From: Przewalskia tangutica | Lineage: Eukaryota > Streptophyta > Magnoliopsida > Solanales > Solanaceae | Direction: 5' to 3' | DNA: 64,000 bases | Assembly (NCBI GenBank): GCA_029844215.1 | Contig: JAQGDG010000151.1 | Location: 186,001-250,000 of the forward strand | In this document: piece after piece, positions 23,051-34,932 of the stretch | Layout of the letters: each line of letters opens with the position of its first letter | Position numbering within the stretch: the stretch's first letter is position 1 | Translations under genes and position numbers: made by a program | Notes under the pieces: generated by a model | The model's database searches: none | What the model saw: only the letters and a program-made list of their open reading frames with translations | Told to the model about the DNA's origin: nothing

Positions 23051-23661
23051 CATGATTGATGTTGTGGGCGTGAGTTGTAGTTATATTGAGTGATGACGTT
23101 GAGGGCGTGAGTCCCTGACTTGACTGCTTTTATGTTACGTACTGTATTTTTGTTATCATACATGTCTCCCGCTTTATGTAGACTGTTATGATTTAACTGC
23201 AGTATTTTTAGTTTCACATACTTGGTACCAGTTGTATTGACCTCCTTCGGGGGGCTGCGTTCATGCCGCAGGTAGGAGTACATCGGTAGTCGATCCTCGC
23301 TCTTAGGATCACAGTTCAGCGTTGGGAAGCTCCGTTCTCCGGAGGCTTATCTTTTGGTATGTTACCCTGAGTTGTAGGTTCTTGTACATTCTGTATGGCG
23401 GCCCTGTCCGTCATGTTGTATAAAAACTCTTAAGTGCATGTAATCTTGTTGTGGCGGGGTTTGTAAAAAGGATTAAAGCATTCGTTTTGAAAGAGTTGTT
23501 TATATATATTTTATTGGAAGGTAACCGTTTGGTTGCTTTGTTTTATGATCATATATCTTGTTTCTTGTTTAAGTTTTATTTTCCATTTGGTTTTCTCGAT
23601 GTTGTATCACTAGGGTGCCCGGTAAGGCACGATCACGGGCCGGATCGGGTCGTGACAAAAG

Positions 23662-23672
23662 TGGTATCGAAG
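23662..23672 (+). other. PBS of unit B (eroded)
   Basis: TGGTATCGAAG in the place of TGGTATCAGAG, four bases after LTR B. Confidence 0.75.
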
Positions 23673-23856
23673 CGATTAATCCTCGGAAAGTGTCTACTGA
23701 ACCGTGTCTAGTAGAGTCATGATTATCGATGTGTTGTGCACCATCTATAATCGGAGGCTGAGACATTTAGGATTAGTTTCCATTCTTCTCCTTACGAGAT
23801 CGTGCCTTAGAGTGTGTTGTAAGTTGGACCCTCCAGCGTATCTCGTTTTTACGATT

Positions 23857-25060
23857 ATGCCTCGCGCGAGCAACCAGAGCCCGGAAGGGCAAAGCGGCCG
23901 AGTCTTGCTAGTGAGATCTGAGAAATGCAGCGCGAGCGGTCAAGACGAATTGTGCTTGAGACGGCGAGTTTTGCGACGCCCGCCCGGCCAGCGAGTTTAG
24001 AGCGCAGCGATGGCTGCCGAGACCATCAGACGAGCCTCGGTCCGCGATGCAGGCGAGAGGAGATGGGTTACAAGGAGTTGGCCCGATTATTGGTCGGTCG
24101 TGGCGGACATGAGGATAAGTGGGCCAGCGATTCGATGGCGCCGATGGTTCACCTAGATCGGATAGTTTGAGGCTACGGGACTTTACGAGATATAGCCCGC
24201 GAGTTCTACGGTGAGACACGAGGATGATCGCGAGGAGTTCATCAAGCGATTCTGACGGATCATAGAGTGATCAAGGCTTGGAGACCGTCGGTGGTCTTAG
24301 GTTCGCATCGGTGCGTCATACCGCAATGATCGTTTGATTCGTGGGAGCTATCGGGAGAGAATGCACTTCCAGTAGTTTGGGGCGAGTTCTCGGGGCATTT
24401 CTTGCACATTTCTTGCCTCGCGAGATGAGAGGGCTCGGCCGTGATTCTTGATGTTGAGGCAAAGCAGGCGTCTGATTCGGGAGTACAATGTGAGTTCGAC
24501 TCATTGGCTCGGTATGCCCCAGAGTAATGCGATATGGAGAAGCGATGTACACCGCTACGTTCACGGGTTAGATGATTACTTGGCGAGGCTTGCTCGGGTG
24601 TAGCTCTTCACGGGCATGGACATTGCCCGCATGCGAGCTTATGCGCAGGGGTGAAGAGCGGAGAGGTCGACGGAATGACGAATCAGCGAAGAGGCGAGCA
24701 ACGAGGTCCTTTGGTGACTTTCGAGGCGGACCGCCTCGCAGCCGAACTAGTTTTGTACCTCCGCCCGATGCGAGTGGTCCTCCACAACCTTGGGCATCCA
24801 GAGTATTCGGGGCGGTCGGGGCTCGAGGTTCGTGTTTCGAGGAAGTAGGGTGTTGGCGACGCGATCACCCTACCTCGGTGTGGTCGATGTGGTAGACGCA
24901 TTTGAGTGTCGTGGTGCCAAGGAGCTTGTTATTTTTGCGGCCAGCGAGCCATTTGCGAACTGTCCGACCAAGGGTAGCACGGATGTTCTGACTCGGCCTT
25001 CAGGATCGATTTGGTTCATCACCTTCACTAGCTATGCGCCCTGCAGGGCAGGACTGTGAT
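23857..25060 (+). pseudogene. gag: gag B, frameshifted
   Basis: Starts MPRASNQSPEGQ, the shared terminus in a variant form. Landmarks in different frames are LRDFTRYSPRVL-like sequence near 24165-24210, REYNVSSTHWLG-type sequence near 24477-24515, an Arg-rich linker (EERRGRRNDE) near 24655-24685, and a zinc knuckle near 24926-24970 (CYFCGQ.GHF.NCP across a frame change). It is the tandem sister of gag C (29488), which is cleaner; most differences are single-base indels at CAG, CTG or CCG. It has its own PBS upstream and PPT downstream and no pol. Confidence 0.8.
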
Positions 25061-25947
25061 TAGAAAAGCGGTAGAGACAGGTATATCCTTAACCCTCTAG
25101 AGTTTTGTATGCTGATGTGTTTAGTGTTATGTTCGGATAGCTTTGTGCTAAAGTGTGATTTAGAAACCTGGTTAGTGTGGAAGGGTAAGCCTGGGGGCGT
25201 GTTAAGTGTGAACCTTAGACTATTTCACGATTGAGACCTTAGAGGTAAGGTCGTCTTGTGTAAAAAGATTTATTTTATGTTTGACCTTTATCAGAGTGCG
25301 TAGTATACGTGGAGTTATTGTGGGGAATTCCTTGGGTTGTGTAAAATGGAAGTGGTAGCTTTCATGATGTGAATTAGTAAGATTGTTCTGTATCGAGGAG
25401 CAAGAGTTGGCGCGACGGAGGGTCGGTTTGAGGGCGTATTGCGGGTCAACCCGTAGCCCGGATTTAGGTGGGGTCGATTAGGTGGTCCCGCGGATGGTAG
25501 GGTCACGAGGGTGCTAGGCCCCAGTTTAGGTGACCATCGTATGAGTTCGTGGATATGTTCGACCAGAAGCGGTTCGTGAAGACCGGAAATGACCTTAAAG
25601 AAGATTGAGGTTAGTAAGATGACCAAGTTTGGAGGTAGTGACTCCAGAGATTTTGGAAGCTGAAGCGATGACTAGAGTATGGTACGTGTACTAGAAAGAG
25701 TTCAAGTGTACGAGAAGTGCAGCGAGTAAGGAAGGAAGCGAACCTGTGTTATGAGAACGGGAGTGATCATTTCTATTGTGAAGGGAGGGTGCGAGGTGAG
25801 CACTCTTTAAACCATAGGTGGATGCTTGTTGTGAGGGTAGAGGAATTCCCTCGTTGGATTGGGTTTAAGTATTGGTGCGTGTTTTTAGTGGCCAGGTGTG
25901 GCGTTGGCAACTTGTTAGGAGGAACTTCATCGTTATCTGTTTGAGAA
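25061..25947 (+). other. unit B non-coding interior
   Basis: About 890 bp without recognisable domains, nearly identical to 30693-31563. It holds TATATCCTTAACCCTCTAGAG after gag and GATGACCAAGTTTGGAGG further down. Confidence 0.7.
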
Positions 25948-25979
25948 GGAACATTCGGACGAATGTTTCTAAGGAAGAA
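25948..25979 (+). other. hairpin and polypurine tract, unit B
   Basis: GGAACATTCG and CGAATGTTTC, then a shortened AAGGAAGAA before the LTR. The missing G run looks like homopolymer loss compared with 31588-31600. Confidence 0.85.
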
Positions 25980-26187
25980 TGTTATACCCGTATTTCCAGT
26001 ATGTGCGTGGGGCGTGCGAAATTTGAGCCTTAAAGTTAGGCATTGGACCGAATTTTGTGCACAACACCCGGTTAGAGTCGTTTTTCGACGAAACGTTTCC
26101 ACAGCTTGCGTAGGGAAAATTCCGGCTATGTCATTTATATTTTTTGCGGATTTTTCCGAGAGACGAAACATTTTGGACCAACGGGAG

Positions 26188-26418
26188 GGTGACATGTGTC
26201 ACCCTCACATTGGAAGCAAGGGGCGGCAACCCTTGGACGATTGGGCATGACTTTATGGCCTTGTTTTGTGCCTTGTTTTGTGCCTTGTTTTGTGTCTTGT
26301 TTTGTGGAGTGTTTTGTGGAGTAGGGTTAGGGTGCACTTGGCTTGATCTTGTCCTTACACTTGCCTTGCACATGGCTTGATCTTGGCCATTGGTTGGCTT
26401 TTGGTTTTCCTATAAATA
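26188..26418 (+). promoter_or_regulatory. LTR C promoter region
   Basis: GGTGACATGTGTCACC (26188-26203) and TATAAATA (26411-26418), then CCCCCC and a pyrimidine-rich leader. Confidence 0.6.
26261..26318 (+). repeat. 12-bp tandem repeat in LTR C U3
   Basis: Four TTGTTTTGTGCC-type units followed by two shorter GTTTTGTGGAGT units. LTR D has one 12-bp unit fewer. Confidence 0.85.
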
Positions 26419-28373
26419 CCCCCCTAAGCTTGAAGACTTCTTCATCCAAAATCTTCCAAGTCTTGAGTCCTCTCCTCCCCTCTTGAGTTGTATTCTCGTC
26501 AGAGTCCTCCCTCCCCTTTGTGAGCCCTTGGCGAGCCTCCCCTCCTTTGTAGTGTCTAGCCAGGGTACCCCACTAGCCTAGTTGTTTCGTATAATACACC
26601 CCCTCTTGGTTGAAATACTCTCCAGTATTGTTATAATGCCCAAAATACCTTAGCCTTTACCTTGTAGTATTCCAAAAGTTACCTCTATCGTAGAGCAGGA
26701 AATACTACATTTTGTCCTTTTAGTCTCAAACCGAAACCCTAAGGAAATCTTCATAGTTGGTTGAAGTATTTAAGTAGAAGTTGGTTAGAACTTCTAAGGG
26801 TTGTTTGGAGCGGATTGGAGCGCACGGAGTAAGAGCTAAACCTTGCTCAGGATCGACTTTTATCTCGGATAATTTTGGGCTTATCGAGGTAAATAATCGT
26901 GTCCCCCTTATTGTAATTGGAAATTACATGTTGTAGGAATATATAGTTGAAGTATACTATATATAGAACTGAACGTAGTTATTGGCAATGTCTTTCGACT
27001 TAAGCCTGAATAATAAAGAAGAGAACTGAACTGTAATTACATAGGGTGTATTCTGATAGACTTGGGTATTATTGTATAGTAGAATTGTATACGTCAGGTT
27101 AGGCGTATAACCCCACGGTTGGCTTGGTAGCGGCCTCGATAGAGGAGGAGAATTACGCGGGGAGAAAGTTCTTGAATTTTACGTAGAATATGGCACCATG
27201 CGGTTAGAAGTTAATAAACGTTTGTGGCCTTATAGGTGGAAGTACTACGAGTAGCGTATTCTACTTGAGGTGTGGAAAAGGCTAGCGGGTTCTGATCTTG
27301 TGGGCGTTTTGCTTATTGTCGATACTCGTCGCGAGGTATGTGAACCTCTTCCTATCCTTTCTAGCATGATGCTTTGTAAACTATGTAGTACGGTGAGCGT
27401 ACGTGTGCTAAATGAGTTGGTTGGTTTAAAACATAGGGTGTTATAATAGCTTTATGGGAAGTTAGTTATAACGACTACATGTAGGTAAAAGATTGGTTTA
27501 TTGATTGTAGAAGTTAAGAGACTTGATCCTGAAAGATAAGAGACTTAACTTGTTTTACTTGGTTATTAACATTTTGTTAAAGGTGTCGTGAAACCTCATT
27601 CATGAGTAATGAGTACTTGGTTTTAAAAAGAATAATGTTTCTTGATTTGGAAATGAGAATAAGTGTCGAGCAAACCACAACAGCGCTAATAAAGGAAAGT
27701 GTATTGACAAATAACTAATTGTTATTAAAACCAGTAGAAACCTCCATCTGCATAGAAGCTAAGATAAGACAAAATTGTATTACATTTCTAGATCATGGTT
27801 GCTGTAACAAGATTGTTGTAAACAAGAATAAACGGCTCACGTATAAGAAATATGTTTCTCAGATTGTTTAAAAGAGAATTATATTCTTAATTGATTAAGA
27901 CTATGAACTATGAAACTTTTCTAAAATAAAGAGACCTGAGTAATTGAAATTAGGCAAAGCCGAACTTTAGGGGAAAGAATGTTGTTAAAAAGGAAAGTGT
28001 TTTGGTTTACCTAAAAATGTGAGTCACTCTATTTTTATACTACGGGTATCGGGTGACCTTTATAAAAGGAATGGATCTCTTTAAAAGGAATTTAACGTAC
28101 GTAGTACTTTAGGGTTAAAACCCGGACTTTGATATAAAATGGAAGTACCTTGAGTTATGTATAACTTGCCTATGCTTGTTGTTGTATAACTTGCCTATGC
28201 TTGTTGTTGTGTAACTCGCCTATGCTTGTTGAGATAGCCTTTGTTGTGCAAATGTTGATATCAGGTGACTTCTTGAGAAAGAGTGGATCTTTTTATAAAA
28301 GTTTAGAAGTATGGTAATTTGCTTGAGCTTGTTTGTGATAGCCTGGTTGTCCGATGTATTGTTATTGTGGTTG

Positions 28374-28680
28374 CATGGACATGTCTACACCGATCACGAG
28401 TCGGTGGCATGTGGCCATGCGGCAGGGTTGATTACCCGATATATTGTTATTGTGGTTACATGGACATGTCTACACCGATGCAGAATTCCGGGGGCATGTG
28501 TCCATGCGGCGGGGTTGATCACCCAGTATATTGTTGTTGATGTTACATGGACATGTCTACACCGAGGCAGAATTCCGGGGGCATGTGGCCATGCGGCATT
28601 GTTATTATTATTGCATCATGGACATGTCTACACCGATGCAGAATTCCGGGGGCATGCGGCCATGATGCGAACATGATTGA
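28374..28680 (+). repeat. 71-87 bp tandem repeat in LTR C
   Basis: Four CATGGACATGTCTACACCGA units matching 22751-23050. The first unit differs (CGATCACGAGTCGGTGGCAT). Confidence 0.9.
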
Positions 28681-29295
28681 TGTTGTGGGCGTGAGACCCA
28701 TAGTTATATTGAGTGATGACGTTGAGGGCGTGAGTCCCAGACTTGACTGCTTTTATGTTACGTACTGTATTTTTGTTATCATACATGTCTCCCGCTTTAT
28801 GTAGATTGTTATGATTTAACTGCAGTATTTTCAGTTTCACATACTTGGTACATGTTGTACTGACCTCCTTCGGGGGGCTGCGTTCATGCCGCAGGTAGGA
28901 GTACATCGGTAGTCGATCCTCGCTCTTAGGATCACAGTTCAGCGTTGGGAAGCTCCGTTCTCCGGAGGCTTATCTTTTGGTATGTTACCCTGAGTTGTAG
29001 GTTCTTGTACATTCAGGGGTATGGCGGGGCCCTGTCCCGTCATGTTGTATAAAAACTCTTAGAAGTGCAGAAATCTTGTTGTGGGCGGGGTTTGTAAAAG
29101 GATTAAGTATTCGTTTTGAAAGAGTTGTTTATATATATTTTATTGGAAGGTAACCGTTTGGTTGGCCTGTTTTATGATCATATATCTTGTTTCTTGTTTA
29201 AGTTTTATTTTCCGCTGGTTTTCTCTGATGTTGTATCACTAGGGTGCCCGGGGTAAGGCACCAGTCACGGGCCCGGGATCGGGTCGTGACAAAAG

Positions 29296-29307
29296 TGGTA
29301 TCAGAGC
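29296..29307 (+). other. PBS of unit C (intact)
   Basis: TGGTATCAGAGC is a 12-base match to the complement of the plant initiator tRNA-Met 3' end (ending GCTCTGATACCA), four bases inside the LTR boundary. Confidence 0.9.
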
Positions 29308-29487
29308 AGTTAATCCTCGGAAAGTGTCTACAGACCGTGTCTAGTAGAGTCTTGATTATCGATGTGTTGTGCACATCTATAATCAGGAGGGCAGGACATT
29401 TAGGATTAGTTTCCATTCTTCTCCTTACGAGATCGTGCCTTAGAAGGGTTGTAAGTTGGACCCTCGACGTATCTCGTTTTTACGATT

Positions 29488-30692
29488 ATGCCTCGCGCGA
29501 GCAACGAGCCCGGAAGGGCAAAGCGTGGAGTCTTTGCTAGTGAGATCTGAGAAATGCGAGCGCGAGCCGATGACTGAGATTGTGCTTGACGGCGAGTTTT
29601 GCGGCCGCCGCCAGCGAGTTTAGAGCGGCGGATGGCTGCTGAGACCATCATACTGAGCCTCGATCCGATGCAGGCGAGAGAGATGGGTTACAAGGAGTTG
29701 GCCCGATTATTAGTGGTCGTGGCGGACATGAGGATAGGCTGGGCGCAGCGATTCGATAGCGCCCGATGGTTCACCCTAGATCGGATAGTTTGAGGCTCTA
29801 CGTGACTTTACGAGATATAGCCCGAGTTCTGGTCGAGACACGAGGATGATCGCAGGAGTTCATCAAGCGATTCTGACGGATCGAGAGTGATCAAGGCTTC
29901 GGAGACCGAGTCGGTGGTCTTAGGTTCGCATCGGCTGCGTGATACCGCATTCGACTGGTTTGATTCGTGGGAGCTATCCCGGGGAGAGAATGCACTTCCA
30001 GCCGTTTGGGACGAGTTCTCGGGGGCATTTCTTGCACATTTCTTGCCTCCACAAATGAGAGGGCTCGGGCGATGTCTTGTTGTTGAGGCGAGCAGCGTCT
30101 GATTCGGGAGTACAATGTGGAGTTCGACTCATTGGCTCGGTATGCCCCAGTAGTGGCGATATGGAGAATGCAGTACCGCTACGTTCTGGGTTAGATGATT
30201 ACTTGGCAGAGGCTTGCTCGGGTGTAGCTCTTCAGCCGAGCATGGACATTGCCCGCATGCAGGCTTATGCACTTGGGGGTGAAGAGCGGAGAGGTCGACG
30301 GAATGACCAAGATCAGCAGAAGAGGCGAGCAACGAGGTCCTTTGGTGACTTTCGAGGCGGACCGCCTCGGCAGACTAGTTTTATACCGCCGGTGCAGTGG
30401 TCCTCCACAACCTTGTGGCATCGAGTATTCGGGAGCGGTCGGGCTCCAGGTTGAGTTTCGAGGAAGTAAGGGTGTTGGCCAGACGCAGTCACCCCTACCT
30501 CGGTGTGGTCGATGTGGTAGAACGCATTTCGGGGAGTGTCGTGGTGCCAAGGGAGCTTGTTATTTTTGCGGCCAGCAGGGCCATTTTGCGAGGAACTGTC
30601 CGACCAAGGGTAGCACGGATGTTACGACTCAGCTTTCAGGATCAGTGGCTGGTTCATCACCTTCACTAGCTATGCGCCTGCAGGTGGTGTGA
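29488..30692 (+). pseudogene. gag: gag C, best-preserved gag of the array
   Basis: Starts MPRASNEPGRAK. Order of landmarks: GYKELARLLVVVADMRIG (about 29685-29740); the Retrotrans_gag core with DTAFDWFDSWELSRGENALP and VWDEFSGAFLAHFLPP, open from 29887 to about 30060; REYNVEFDSLARYAP near 30102-30150; an Arg-rich linker GEERRGRRND near 30280-30310; and two zinc knuckles. The first reads CGRCGRTHFGEC (near 30510-30545); the second, CYFCGQQGHFARNC, is a perfect CX2CX4HX4C at 30558-30599. The double knuckle is the nucleocapsid RNA-binding part. Several single-base frame breaks remain. No protease or RT follows; the PPT comes 870 bp later. Confidence 0.88.
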
Positions 30693-31563
30693 TTAGAAAA
30701 GCGGTAGAGACAGTATATCCTTAACCCTCTAGAGTTTTGTATCTTGATGTGTTTAGTGTTATGTTCGGATAGCTTTGTGCTAAAGTGTGATTTAGAAACC
30801 CGTTAGTGTGGAAGGGTAAGCTGGGGCGTGTTAAGTGTGAACCTTAGACTATTTCACGATTGAGACCTTAGAGGTAAGGTCGTCTTGTGTAAAAGATTTA
30901 TTTTATGTTTGACCTTTATCGAGTCGTAGTATACGTGGAGTTATTGTGGGAATTCCTTGGGTTGTGTAAAATGGAAGTGGTAGCTTTCATGATGTGAATT
31001 AGTAAGATTGTTCTCAGATCGAGGAGCAAGAGTTGGCGCGACGGAGGTCGGTTTGAGGGCGTGTGCGGGTCAACCCGTGGCGGATTTAGGTGGGTCGATT
31101 GGGTGGTCCCAGATGGTAGGGTCACGAGGGTGCTAGGCCCCAGTTTAGGTGACCATCGTATGAGTTCGTGGATATGTTCGACCGAAGCGGTTCGTGAAGA
31201 CCGAAATGACCTTAAAGAAGATTGAGGTTAGTAAGATGACCAAGTTTGAGGTAGTGACTCCAGAGATTTTGGAAGCTGAAGCGATGACTAGAGTATGGTA
31301 AGTGTACTATAAAGAGTTCAAGTGTGCGAAGCGGTACGACGAGTAAGGAAGGAAGCGAACGTGTTATGAGAACGGGAGTGATCATTTCTTTTGTGAAGTG
31401 AGGGTGCGAGGGGAGCACTCTTTAAACCATAGGTGGAGGCTTGTTGTGATGTTAGAGGTAGTCCCTCGTTGGCTTGGGTTTAAGTATTTGTGCGTGTGTT
31501 TTGTGGCCAGGTGTGGCGTTGGCAACTTGTTAGGAGGAACTTCATCGTTATCTGTTTCGAGAA
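30693..31563 (+). other. unit C non-coding interior
   Basis: No coding domain seen; colinear with 25061-25947. Replaces pol in this gag-only unit. Confidence 0.7.
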
Positions 31564-31600
31564 GGAACATTCGGGACGAATGTTTCTAAGGGGGGAAGAA
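31564..31600 (+). other. hairpin and polypurine tract, unit C
   Basis: GGAACATTCG, GGA loop, CGAATGTTTC, then AAGGGGGGAAGAA ending at the first base before LTR D. Confidence 0.92.
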
Positions 31601-31815
31601 TGTTATACCCCGTATTTCCAGAGTATGTACGTAAGGACGTACGTAGAAATTTGAGCCTTAAAGTTAGGCATTGGACCGAATTTTGTGCACAACAACCGGT
31701 TAGAGTCGTTTTTCGACGAAACGTTTCCACAGCTTGCGTAGGGAAAATTCCGGCTATGTCATTTATTTTTTTTGCGGATTTTTCCGAGAGACGAAACATT
31801 TTGGACCAACGGGAG

Positions 31816-32034
31816 GGTGACATGTGTCACCCTCACATTGGAAGCAAGGGGCGGCAACCCTTGGACGATTGGGCATGACTTTATGGCCTTGTTTTGTGCC
31901 TTGTTTTGTGCCTTGTTTTGTGGAGTGTTTTGTGGAGTAGGGTTAGGGTGCACTTGGCTTGATCTTGGCCTTACACTTGCCTTGCACATGGCTTGATCTT
32001 GGCCATTGGTTGGCTTTTGGTTTTCCTATAAATA
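31816..32034 (+). promoter_or_regulatory. LTR D promoter region
   Basis: GGTGACATGTGTCACC (31816-31831), three-unit 12-bp repeat (31889-31934) and TATAAATA (32027-32034). Confidence 0.6.
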
Positions 32035-34037
32035 CCCCCCTAAGCTTGAAGACTTCTTCATCCAAAATCTTCCAAGTCTTGAGTCCCTCTCCCTCCCCTC
32101 TTGAGTTGTATTCTCGTCCAAGAGTCCTCCCCCTCCCCCCTTTGTGAGCCCTTGGCCGAGAGCCTCCCCCTCCCCCTTTGTAGTGTCTAGCCGAGGGGTA
32201 CCCCCCCCTAGCCTAGTTGTTTCGTATAATACACCCCCCCTCTTGGTAGAAATACTCTCCAAGTATTGTTATAATGCCCAAAATACCTTAGCCTTTACCT
32301 TGTAGTATTCCAAAAGTTACCTCTATACGTAGAGCCCGGAAATACTACCTTTTGTCCTTTTAGTCTCAAACCGAAACCCTAAGGAAATCTTCATAGTTGG
32401 TTGAAGTATTTAAGTAGAAGTTGGTTAGAACTTCTAAGGGTTGTTTGGAGCGGATTGGAGCGCACGGAGTAGGAGCTAAACCTTGCTCAGGATCGACTTT
32501 TATCTCGGATAATTTTGGGCTTATCGAGGTAAATAATCTTGTCCCCCTTATTGTAATTGGAAATTACATGTTGTAGGAATATATAGTTGAAGTATACTAT
32601 ATATAGAACTGAACGTAGTTATTGGCAATGTCTTTCGACTTAAGCCTGAATAATAAAGAAGAGAACTGAACTGTAATTACATAGGACTGTATTACAGTAG
32701 ACTTGTGGTATTACTGTATAGTAGAATTGTATACGTCCGGTTAGACGTATAACCCCCCCCCCCTGGTTGGCTTGGTAGCCGGCCTCGATAGAGGAGGAGA
32801 ATTACGCGGTTGCGGGGGGGGGAGGTGCTGCCGAATTTTCTGTAGAATATGGAACCATGCGGTTAGAAGTTAATAGACGTTTGTGGCCTTATAGGTGGAA
32901 GTACTACGAGTAGCGTATTCTACTTGAAGAGTGGAAAAGGCTAGCCGGGTTACAGTACTGTGGAGCGTTTTGCTTATTGTCGATACTCGTCGCGAGGTAT
33001 GTGAACCTCTTCCTATCCTTTCTAGCATGATGCTTTGTAAACTATGTAGTACGGTAGACGTACATGTGCTAAATGAGTTGGTTGGTTTAAAACATAGGGT
33101 GTTATAATAGCTTTATGGGAAGTTAGTTATAACGACTCTATGTAGGTAAAAGATTGGTTTATTGATTGTAGAAGTTAAGAGACTTGATCTTGAAAGATAA
33201 GAGACTTAACTTGTTTTACTTGGTTATTAACATTTTGTTAAAGGTGTCGTGAAACCTCATTCGCGAGTAATGAGTACTTGGTTTTAAAAAGAATAATGTT
33301 TTACTGATTTCGGAAATGAGAATAAGTGTCGAGCAAACCACAGCAGCGCTAATAAAGGATAGTGTATTGACAAATAACTAATTGTTATTAAAACCAGTAG
33401 AAACCTCCATCTGCATAGAAGCTAAGATAAGACAAAATTGTATTACATTTCCTAGATCATGGCTGCTGTAACAAGATTGTTGTAAACAAGAATAAACGGC
33501 TCACGTATAAGAAATATGTTTCTCAGATTGTTTAAAAGAGAATTATATTCTTAATTGATTAAGACTATGAACTATGAAACTTTTCTAAAATAAAGAGACC
33601 TGAGTAATTGAAATTAGGCAAACTGGAACTTTAGGGGAAAGAATGTTGTTAAAAAGGAAAGTGTTTTAGTTTACCTAAAAATGTGAGTCACTCTATTTTT
33701 ATACTACGGGTATCGGGTGACCTTTATAAAAGGAATGGATCTCTTTAAAAGGAATTTAACGTACGTAGTACTTTAGGGTTAAAACCCGGACTTTGATATA
33801 AAATGGAAGTACCTTGAGTTATGTATAACTTGCCTATGCTTGTTGTTGTATAACTTGCCTATGTTTGTTGTTGTGTAACTCGCCTATGCTTGTTGAGATA
33901 GCCTTTGTTGTGCAAATGTTGATATCAGGTGACTTCTTGAGAAAGAGTGGATCTTTTTATAAAAGTTTAGAAGTATGGTAAATTGCTTGAGCTTGTTTGT
34001 GATAGCCTGGTTGTCCGATGTATTGTTATTGTGGTTG

Positions 34038-34320
34038 CATGGACATGTCTACACCGATGCAGACTCCGGCATGTGGTCACGCGGGGTTGATTACCCGATA
34101 TATTGTTATTGTGGTTACATGGACATGTCTACACCGACGCAGTCCGGGGCATGTGGCCACGCGGGGTTGATCACCCAAAGATATTGTTGTTGATGTTACA
34201 TGGACATGTCTATACCGGCGCGATTCCGGCATGTGGCCGTGCGGCATTGTTATTATTATTGCATCATGGACATGTCTACACCGATGCAGAATTCCGGCAC
34301 GCGCCATGATGCGAACATGA
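34038..34320 (+). repeat. 71-87 bp tandem repeat in LTR D
   Basis: Four CATGGACATGTCTACACCGA-type units, more eroded than in LTR B and C. Confidence 0.85.
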
Positions 34321-34932
34321 TTGATGTTGTGGCGTGAGCCCCATAGTTATATTGAGTGATGACGTTGAGGCGTGAGTCCCGCACTTGATCGCTTATGTTA
34401 CGCATCAGATTTTTGTTATCATACATGTCTCCCGCTTTATGTAGACTGTTATGATTTAACTGCAGTATTTTCAGTTTCACATACTTGGTACCTGTTGTAC
34501 TGACCTCCTTCGGGGGGTTGCGTTCATGCCGCAGGTAGGAGTACATCGGTAGTTGATCCTCGCTCTTAGGATCACAGTTCAGCGTTGGGAAGCTCCGTTC
34601 TCCGGAGGCTTATCTTTTGGTATGTTACCCTGAGTTGTAGGTTCTTGTACATTAAGGGGTATGGCGGGGCCCTGTCCCGTCATGTTGTATAAAAACTCTT
34701 AGAGGTCCAGATCTGTGTTGTGGCGGTGGTTTGTAAAAAGGATTAAACTGTTCGTTTTGAAAGAGTTGTTTATATATATTTTATTGGAAGGTAACCGTTT
34801 GGTTGGCCTGTTTTATGATCATATATCTTGTTTCTTGTTTAAGTTTTATTTTCCGCTGGTTTTCTCTGATGTTGTATCACTAGGGTGCCCGGGGTAAGGC
34901 ACCAGTCACGGGCCCGGGATCGGGTCGTGACA

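Larger units (their letters stand above)
20375..23657 (+). repeat. LTR B (chimeric)
   Basis: Starts TGTTATACCCCGTAGTTCCA and ends GGGTCGTGACA. The first 700 bp or so matches LTR E (37238-37741 plus 50903-51078); from about 21810 onward it matches LTR C and D nearly base for base. It serves at once as 3' LTR of unit A and 5' LTR of unit B. Confidence 0.85.
25980..29291 (+). repeat. LTR C
   Basis: TGTTATACCCGTATTTCCAG to GGGTCGTGACA, 3312 bp. 3' LTR of unit B and 5' LTR of unit C. Its last 100 bp is one of the best-preserved LTR ends in the window. Confidence 0.9.
31601..34932 (+). repeat. LTR D
   Basis: TGTTATACCCCGTATTTCCA to GGGTCGTGACA, 3332 bp. It ends next to mid-LTR sequence (GCGTGAGTCCCTGACTTGAC), not a PBS, so its right end is an insertion boundary. 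Confidence 0.9.

Noticed and set aside
22731..23055. Frames in the 87-bp repeat (TWTCLHRCRIPGACGHAAG)
   Set aside because: Three frames are open at once because the unit length is a multiple of three; this is a repeat artefact, not a repetitive protein gene.
29292..29310. Possible tRNA gene near TGGTATCAGAGC
   Set aside because: Only 12 bases complementary to the tRNA-Met end are present; no cloverleaf. It is a retrotransposon primer-binding site.
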